Both the position numbers and the translations under genes were made by a program. Positions 21,291 through 26,099 of a DNA stretch of 26,099 nt are shown piece after piece. How positions within the stretch are numbered: position 1 is the stretch's first letter; each line of letters opens with the position of its first letter. Below the pieces are notes generated by a model. It was not told the DNA's origin. It did not search any database and worked only from the letters and a program-made list of their open reading frames with translations. Origin of the DNA: JBOHDX01 sp050700835 (GTDB taxonomy: Bacteria > Actinomycetota > Actinomycetes > Propionibacteriales > Nocardioidaceae); contig JBOHDX010000157.1 of the NCBI GenBank assembly GCA_050700835.1, positions 1 to 26,099 on the forward strand. The letters are read 5' to 3'.

Positions 21291-22290
21291 CGCTGATCTC
21301 CTCCCGGGGCAGTGCTTCCCGCTCGGTGGCCGACAGGCTCGCCTCGTCGTGCAGCCAGCACGCCACCAGGCTGCCGCCCACCTCGACCGTCGGGGGCACG
21401 CGGTGCTCGCACCCCTTCATCGCGTTGGGACAACGCGGGTGGAAGTGACACCCAGTCGGGGGTTCGACCAGGTCCGGCGGCGCACCGGGGATGTAGTTCA
21501 GCCCGGTCGTCGACAGCGAGATGGTGGACCGCAGCAGCTCGCGCGTGTAGGGATGCTGGGGCGACCGGAAGACCTGCTTCGAGTCGCCGATCTCGACGAT
21601 CTCCCCCGCGTACATCACCGCGACCCGGTCGCACGCCTCCGCCACGATGCCGAGGTTGTGCGTGATCAGCAGCAGCGCCGTGTCGTACTCCCGCCGCATG
21701 TCGGCGAGGATCTGGATGATCTGAGCCTCGACGAGAACGTCGAGCGCGGTGGTCGGCTCGTCCGCGACGACGAACGCCGGTCGCAGCACGAGCGCAAGGG
21801 CGATGGTGAGCCGCTGCCGCATCCCCCCGGAGAACTCGTGGGGGTACGACCGGTAGCGCGTGGGTGGAATGCCCATGACCCGCAGACTCTGGAGGGCGCG
21901 GACGCGGACCTGCTCCTTGCTGATCCCCGACTCGTGCTGCCGCAGCGTCTCCTCGAAGTGCTCGGAGACGCGCATCAGTGGGTTCAGCCGAGTCAGGGGC
22001 TCCTGGAAGATCATGCCCATCTCGACCCCGCGGAGAGCGCGACGCTGCTTGGCGCTCAGTGTCAGGATGTCGCGTCCCTTGACCATGATCCGGCCGTCCA
22101 TCTTCGACCCGCCGGGCAGCAGGCCCAGGAGGCCGCGTCCGAGAGTGGACTTGCCGCATCCGGACTCACCGACGAGCCCGAGGGTCTCGCCCGGCTTGAG
22201 GTCGAAGCTCACCCCGTCGACCGCGCGGACCGGCCCACGATCGGTGCCGTACCAGATCCGAAGGTCCTGCACGGAAAGGAAGCCGTTCAC
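21274..22290 (-). CDS. Peptide ABC transporter ATP-binding protein (DppD/OppD-like)
   Basis: The second ATPase of the peptide/nickel-type importer. The 338-residue product has Walker A GESGCGKST (41-49), Q-loop IFQEPL with Gln96, signature FSGGMRQR (153-160), Walker B AFVVADE (172-178), switch His211 and the cysteine-containing C-terminal motif PPTGCHFHPRCPNAMKGC that marks the oligopeptide class. Length is normal. The start is GTG at 22290: it overlaps the upstream permease stop as GTGA and has GGAGG about 8 bases before it. A longer open frame continues upstream through the permease gene but is a shadow. The next ATPase gene overlaps its end. Confidence 0.95.
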   Translation of the reverse strand: MNGFLSVQDLRIWYGTDRGPVRAVDGVSFDLKPGETLGLVGESGCGKSTLGRGLLGLLPGGSKMDGRIMVKGRDILTLSAKQRRALRGVEMGMIFQEPLTRLNPLMRVSEHFEETLRQHESGISKEQVRVRALQSLRVMGIPPTRYRSYPHEFSGGMRQRLTIALALVLRPAFVVADEPTTALDVLVEAQIIQILADMRREYDTALLLITHNLGIVAEACDRVAVMYAGEIVEIGDSKQVFRSPQHPYTRELLRSTISLSTTGLNYIPGAPPDLVEPPTGCHFHPRCPNAMKGCEHRVPPTVEVGGSLVACWLHDEASLSATEREALPREEISVADEA

Positions 22291-23252
22291 TCCTGCGCCT
22301 CCGTGGTTCTGGGTGGCATCTCGATCTTGGTCAGCCGGCGTTTGCGCAACGTCGGGTTGATCGTCTCGTTGAGGCCCTCGCCGAGCAGGGTCAGCCCGGT
22401 CACCAGCAGCACGATCGCCAACCCCGGGAACAAGCCGGTCCACCAGATGCCGGCGGACGCGTCCTCGAGTGCCCGTTGCAGGTCGTAGCCCCACTCTGCC
22501 GCCTCGGTGGGCTGGATGCCGAGGCCGAGGAAGCCCAAGGCCGCGAGGGTCCCGATCGCGTCCGCGGCATTGAGGGTGCCGATCACCGGGACGCTCTGGA
22601 TCACGTTGGAGAACAGGTACTTGCGCATGATCGTCGGCTTCGACGCGCCGATCGCCCTGGCCGCCTCGACGTAGGTCGCCTCCTTGGCGCTGACCGTCGT
22701 GTTGCGCACCACGCGGAAGTACTGCGGGATGTAGATCACCGTGAGTGACAGGGCCGCTGAGTAGACGCCGCTGGGCAGCTTGCCGCTGAGCAGGAAGGAG
22801 AACACGATCGCCAACAGCAGCGAAGGGAACGCGAACATCGCGTCCATGATCAGCACCAGCACGCGGTCGAGCCAGCCACCGAGGTAGCCGGAGATCAACC
22901 CGAGCGGGACCCCGACGACCGACGCGAGCGCGACGGCGAGCACTACCACCTCGACCGCGGTCCGGCTGCCCCAGATCACCCGGGAGGCCACGTCGAAGTA
23001 GGAGTACGTCGTGCCGAACCAGTGCGTGCCGTTGGGATGACCCAGCTTCGGGAAGGTGGTCCCGTGCGACGAGGTCTGCGCGAAGCCGTACGGCGCGATC
23101 CACGGCGCGAAGATGGCCAGGACCAGGAAGAACAGCGTGATGACCAGGCCGGTGAGCAGGATCCAGCGCGCCAGCCCACGGGTCTGGCGGATCGGCTTGA
23201 GCAGCCGTGCACCGGGCGTCGCGCGGCGCACGAGGGCGGCGGGAGCGCTCAT
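22287..23252 (-). CDS. Peptide ABC transporter permease (DppC/OppC-like)
   Basis: Inner-membrane permease that pairs with the DppB-like subunit to form the peptide channel. The 321-residue product has a cytoplasmic N-terminus, a first membrane helix at about 30-52 (WILLTGLVITLFFLVLAIF), the extracytoplasmic segment with HPNGTHWFGTT typical of DppC, five further helices, and the EAA loop EAARAIGASKPTIMRKY (about 196-212) that contacts the ATPase. The ATG at 23252 shares one base with the DppB-like stop (TGATG), and its own stop overlaps the ATPase start by 4 bases, so translation is coupled on both sides. Confidence 0.95.
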   Translation of the reverse strand: MSAPAALVRRATPGARLLKPIRQTRGLARWILLTGLVITLFFLVLAIFAPWIAPYGFAQTSSHGTTFPKLGHPNGTHWFGTTYSYFDVASRVIWGSRTAVEVVVLAVALASVVGVPLGLISGYLGGWLDRVLVLIMDAMFAFPSLLLAIVFSFLLSGKLPSGVYSAALSLTVIYIPQYFRVVRNTTVSAKEATYVEAARAIGASKPTIMRKYLFSNVIQSVPVIGTLNAADAIGTLAALGFLGLGIQPTEAAEWGYDLQRALEDASAGIWWTGLFPGLAIVLLVTGLTLLGEGLNETINPTLRKRRLTKIEMPPRTTEAQE

Positions 23253-24283
23253 CAGTACCTCACCCTCGGGTCGATCAACGCGTTGACGATGTCGACCAGC
23301 AGGGAGATCGCGACCACCACGATCGCGAACACCGTGATCAACCCCTGGACGGCAACGTAGTCCCGGTTGTTGATGTAGGCGATCAGCTTGCTGCCGATGC
23401 CCGGCCAGTTGAAGGTCGACTCGGTCAGCACCGCACCGGACATCAGCAACGCCACCTGCAGGCCGATGACCGTGATGACCGGGGCCAAGGCGTTGCGGAA
23501 TGCGTGCTTGCGCAGGACCTTCGGCTCGGAGATGCCTCGCGCTCTGGCCGCCTCGACGTAGTCGGACTGGAGGGTCTGCAGCACGTTGACCCGCACGAGC
23601 CGGATGAAGACCCCACAGATCAGCAGGCCCAGGGTCACCGCCGGCATGACCAGGTGCAGCAGCACATCCTTCACCGCCGAGCCGTCGCCGGCGATGATCG
23701 CATCCAGCAACAAGATGTGCGTGTGGGTGGGCACGGTGAACGTGGTGATCGGGCTCGCCTCATCCGACGCGGGTAACCAGCCGAGCTTCAAGGTGAACAA
23801 GAGCTGGGCGAGCAGGCCCACGAAGAACACCGGTGCTGCGTACGTGACGATGCCGAAGATCCGGATCGCGACGTCACCGGCGGAGTCGCGGATCCGTGCG
23901 GCGAGGACGCCGAGGGGCAGCCCGACGATCAACGCGATGATGAATGCGGCGACGGTCAGCTCGAGCGTGGCACCGCCGTTCTCCTTGATCACGTCGATGA
24001 CCGGCTGCTTGTCGGTGAGGGTGGTGCCGAGGTTGCCCTGCACGATCGACTTCAGGTAGTCGAGGTACTGCACGATCAGCGGCTTGTCGAAGCCGAGCTG
24101 GTGCCGCCGCTGGGCCAGTGCGGCCGGGGTGAGCTTGTTGCCCACCGCGGCGCTCACCGGATCGCCTGGCGCCACCCGGAGGAGCAGGAACACCAGCGTG
24201 AGCAGGATGAACACCATCGGGATCACCAGCAGCAACCGCTGCATGATGTAACGCGGCAGCGATCCGTTACTGCTCATTGCCAC
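23252..24283 (-). CDS. Peptide ABC transporter permease (DppB/OppB-like)
   Basis: The first permease of the importer. The 343-residue product has the classic start PRYIMQRLLLVIPMVFILLTLVFLLLRVAPGDP split by the first helix, the periplasmic LTPAALAQRRHQLGFDKPLIVQYLDYL block, five more helices and the EAA loop EAARARGISEPKVLRKHAF (about 244-262). The start is GTG at 24283 or an ATG two codons later (24277). GAGGAG lies 14 bases before the GTG, somewhat far, and a GAGGTGG overlaps the GTG. It lies 90 bases after the binding-protein gene, with a strong hairpin in between that is likely to lower expression of the membrane genes. Confidence 0.95.
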   Translation of the reverse strand: MAMSSNGSLPRYIMQRLLLVIPMVFILLTLVFLLLRVAPGDPVSAAVGNKLTPAALAQRRHQLGFDKPLIVQYLDYLKSIVQGNLGTTLTDKQPVIDVIKENGGATLELTVAAFIIALIVGLPLGVLAARIRDSAGDVAIRIFGIVTYAAPVFFVGLLAQLLFTLKLGWLPASDEASPITTFTVPTHTHILLLDAIIAGDGSAVKDVLLHLVMPAVTLGLLICGVFIRLVRVNVLQTLQSDYVEAARARGISEPKVLRKHAFRNALAPVITVIGLQVALLMSGAVLTESTFNWPGIGSKLIAYINNRDYVAVQGLITVFAIVVVAISLLVDIVNALIDPRVRY

Positions 24284-24310
24284 CTCGCCACAGACGTCTC
24301 CTCACGCATG

Positions 24311-24343
24311 GGGGAGGGGCACCGGATGCCGGTGCCCCTCCCC
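24311..24343 (-). promoter_or_regulatory. Perfect 15-bp hairpin between binding-protein and permease genes
   Basis: GGGGAGGGGCACCGG (24311-24325) and CCGGTGCCCCTCCCC (24329-24343) are exactly complementary around a 3-base loop. It lies 30 bases past the stop of the binding-protein gene in transcript direction. No U-tract follows, so it more likely blocks 3' decay or attenuates than ends transcription fully, giving more binding protein than permease. Confidence 0.85.
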
Positions 24344-24373
24344 ACGATCACCGTGTCCTCGCGACCTGTGGGA

Positions 24374-25948
24374 TCACCCGGAGAAGGTGATCTTCCACAG
24401 ACGGAAGATGAACGACGGGTCGAGGGTGCTCTCGACCCCGCTGACCCCCTGACCGTAGACGGCGATGTTCTTGCCGACCCAGCTCGGGATGAACGGCACG
24501 TCGGTGGCCGCCTGGTCCTGCAGCTGCCCGAACAGTGCCTCGCGCTTCGGGACGTTGGTCTGCGCCCGCTCGGCGTTGACCAGGTTGTCCACCTTGGTGC
24601 TCTTGTAGCCGTTGGCGAAGAACCCGCCGTCGACCATGAAGGGCGCAAGGTAGTCGTCGGCGTCGAGGTAGTCGGGGAACCAGCCGAGCTGGAACAGGTT
24701 GTAGGCACCCTGCTTCTCCAGGCTCTGGTACTGGGTCCACTCGGCGCTCTTCAAGGACACCTTGAACAGGCCGCTCGCCTGCAGCTCGCGCTGGAACTCG
24801 CTCGCCTCGTCGACGGCGTTCGGGCCGTAGTGCGACGGCGTGTAGCCCAGGGTGATCGGCACCGGCGTCTTGACTCCGGCCTGTTGCAGCAGCTTCTTGG
24901 CACCGGACACGTTCGGCGAGGCGCCGTACTTCGTCTTGAACGCCTGGTTCGCGCCGGCCAGCCCCGGAGGCACGATCGAGTACAACGGGGTCACTGTGTT
25001 GGAGTACGCCTTGGTGGCGATCGCCGACCGGTCGATCAGCATCGCCGCTGCCTGGCGAACCGCGACGCTCTTGCCCGGGCCGTCCTGGGTGCGCCAGACC
25101 CAGTAGCGGATCTCGCCGCCCTGCCCCTCGGCCACCGTCACCTTGGAGTCGGACTTCAGCGACGTGATGTCCGTCGGGCTGAGGCTGCGCCACGCCACCT
25201 GGACCTGCCCGGACTGCACCGCGAGCTTCAGAGCCGAGGACTCCTTGAAGTACTGCACGAAGATCTCGGGCGACTGTGGCTTGTTCGGGCCGTTGTAGCT
25301 CGCGTTCGCCTTGAACACGGCCTGCTGGCCGGGCTTGTACTGCGCGAGGGTGTAGGGACCGGAGCCGATCACCTGGCTGTCCGGCAGCAGCTTGTTGTCG
25401 GCGAACACCTTGTGGTCGACGATGGCCGCGGCCGGCGTGGTCAGGACGTACTGGAAGGTCTGGTCCGGAACCTTGAGGTGGAAGATCACCGTCGACGGGT
25501 CGGGTGCGGCGACTGACTTGACCGAGCTGAACAGCACTGAGACCGAGCTGACCGGGTCCTTGATCTTGATGCTGCGGTCCACGCTGTACTTCACGTCCTC
25601 CGACGTGAGGGGGTCCCCGTTGGAGAACGTCAAGCCGGACTTCATCGTGCACTTCAGCGTCTTGGGATCGGTGTAGGTGCACGACTTGGCCGCGTCGCCC
25701 TCCGGCTTGTTCTGGCCGGCCGGGATGGTGAGCGGCGTCTGGTAGAGGTTGTACTCCAGCGTCCACGAGCCGATGTCGTAGGCGCCGGAGGGGTCGAGCG
25801 CGGTGACGGTGTCCGTGGTCCCCATGATCCAGGGCTTGCCCACGCCGCTGCTGGTGGAGCCGCTGCCACCGGAGCCACCACACGCCGCCAGCGACACGGC
25901 CGCCAGGCTGGCACTCATCACCACGGTCAATGCTCGTCTGCGATTCAC
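24374..25948 (-). CDS. Peptide ABC transporter substrate-binding lipoprotein (DppA/OppA family, SBP_bac_5)
   Basis: The extracytoplasmic receptor of the importer, anchored as a lipoprotein. From the GTG at 25948 the product has 524 residues: signal peptide MNRRRALTVVMSASLAAVSLAA with lipobox LAAC and a Gly/Ser linker after the Cys, then the family-5 binding fold with SGLTFSNGDPLTSEDVKYSVDR, VIGSGPYTLAQYKPG, RQAAAMLIDRSAIATKAYSNTVTPLYSIVPPG and the C-terminal DVPFIPSWVGKNIAVYGQGVSG block. I prefer 25948 over the longer GTG at 25960 because AGGTGG sits just before it. The ligand cannot be read from sequence; peptides, or in some members metals or opines, are bound by the family. It heads the operon. 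Confidence 0.94.
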   Translation of the reverse strand: MNRRRALTVVMSASLAAVSLAACGGSGGSGSTSSGVGKPWIMGTTDTVTALDPSGAYDIGSWTLEYNLYQTPLTIPAGQNKPEGDAAKSCTYTDPKTLKCTMKSGLTFSNGDPLTSEDVKYSVDRSIKIKDPVSSVSVLFSSVKSVAAPDPSTVIFHLKVPDQTFQYVLTTPAAAIVDHKVFADNKLLPDSQVIGSGPYTLAQYKPGQQAVFKANASYNGPNKPQSPEIFVQYFKESSALKLAVQSGQVQVAWRSLSPTDITSLKSDSKVTVAEGQGGEIRYWVWRTQDGPGKSVAVRQAAAMLIDRSAIATKAYSNTVTPLYSIVPPGLAGANQAFKTKYGASPNVSGAKKLLQQAGVKTPVPITLGYTPSHYGPNAVDEASEFQRELQASGLFKVSLKSAEWTQYQSLEKQGAYNLFQLGWFPDYLDADDYLAPFMVDGGFFANGYKSTKVDNLVNAERAQTNVPKREALFGQLQDQAATDVPFIPSWVGKNIAVYGQGVSGVESTLDPSFIFRLWKITFSG

Positions 25949-26000
25949 GTTCCACCTCACGTCATCGGGGACCCGGCGTCACCACAGGGGCAACGCACGG

Positions 26001-26006
26001 ACACTA
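26001..26006 (-). promoter_or_regulatory. Weak candidate -10 box of the importer operon
   Basis: TAGTGT on the minus strand, about 53 bases before the binding-protein start. A TTGACC upstream (near 26020-26025) is spaced only 13 bases from it, shorter than normal, so the assignment is weak. Confidence 0.25.
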
Positions 26007-26099
26007 CCGTCCAGGATGTGGTCAAAGCCACGACTGAGGTCGCCCCGGCGTGGTCCCGATATGGCAACGATTCGACGCTCCGCGGTCAGGCGGTGGTGG

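Noticed and set aside
22291..23103. Longer start for the DppD-like ATPase reading into the permease gene
   Set aside because: Family homology begins at the GTG at 22290, which has a ribosome-binding site and a 4-base overlap with the permease stop; the upstream part is basic, low-complexity shadow.
24311..24343. The inter-gene hairpin as a classical Rho-independent terminator
   Set aside because: No U-tract follows on the minus strand and the remaining operon genes lie just downstream.

Overview
This is high-GC DNA from a proteasome-bearing actinobacterium. The evidence is a complete Pup-proteasome gene set, GTG and TTG starts, lipoprotein signals, and -10 boxes of the TANNNT type placed 6-7 bases before start codons (leaderless transcripts). 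The genus cannot be fixed from sequence alone; the gene order pafBC-tatAC and mpa-trmI-recB is shared with mycobacteria and many other actinomycetes.

Region 1 (1-1845) is a type I-E-like CRISPR array with 27 recognisable repeats, a decayed terminal repeat, and an 8-base remnant of a further repeat. That remnant abuts what looks like the right end of an IS21-type insertion sequence (1-127). The array therefore seems interrupted at its leader side. No cas gene lies in the window. Two spacers overlap the same target on opposite strands, and another pair are diverged versions of one target.

Region 2 (1931-5556, minus strand) reads pafB-pafC-tatA-tatC-hypothetical: the WYL-domain activators of the LexA-independent DNA-damage response, then the twin-arginine translocase. 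A DUF3866 gene (5685-6770, plus) is divergent from pafB and converges on an FKBP-type lipoprotein gene (6898-7884, minus).

Region 3 (8009-16808) is the pupylation and proteasome core on the minus strand: dop-pup-prcB-prcA-pafA, and upstream of it mpa with a small membrane-protein gene. Dop deamidates the C-terminal Gln of Pup, PafA ligates Pup to target lysines, Mpa unfolds the tagged proteins and PrcBA degrades them. A plus-strand Nudix-aminoglycoside-phosphotransferase-like fusion gene sits between these two blocks, only 23 bases from the dop start. PrcA carries an unusual repeated C-terminal tail.

Region 4 (16898-19904) has trmI and a site-2-type protease gene overlapping on the minus strand. 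Divergent from them is a RecB/Cas4-fold nuclease gene whose promoter closely matches the PafBC-dependent (RecA-NDp) motif, linking it to the pafBC genes of region 2.

Region 5 (19893-25948, minus) is a complete peptide/oligopeptide ABC importer operon (binding lipoprotein, two permeases, two ATPases). A perfect 15-bp hairpin lies between the binding-protein gene and the rest.
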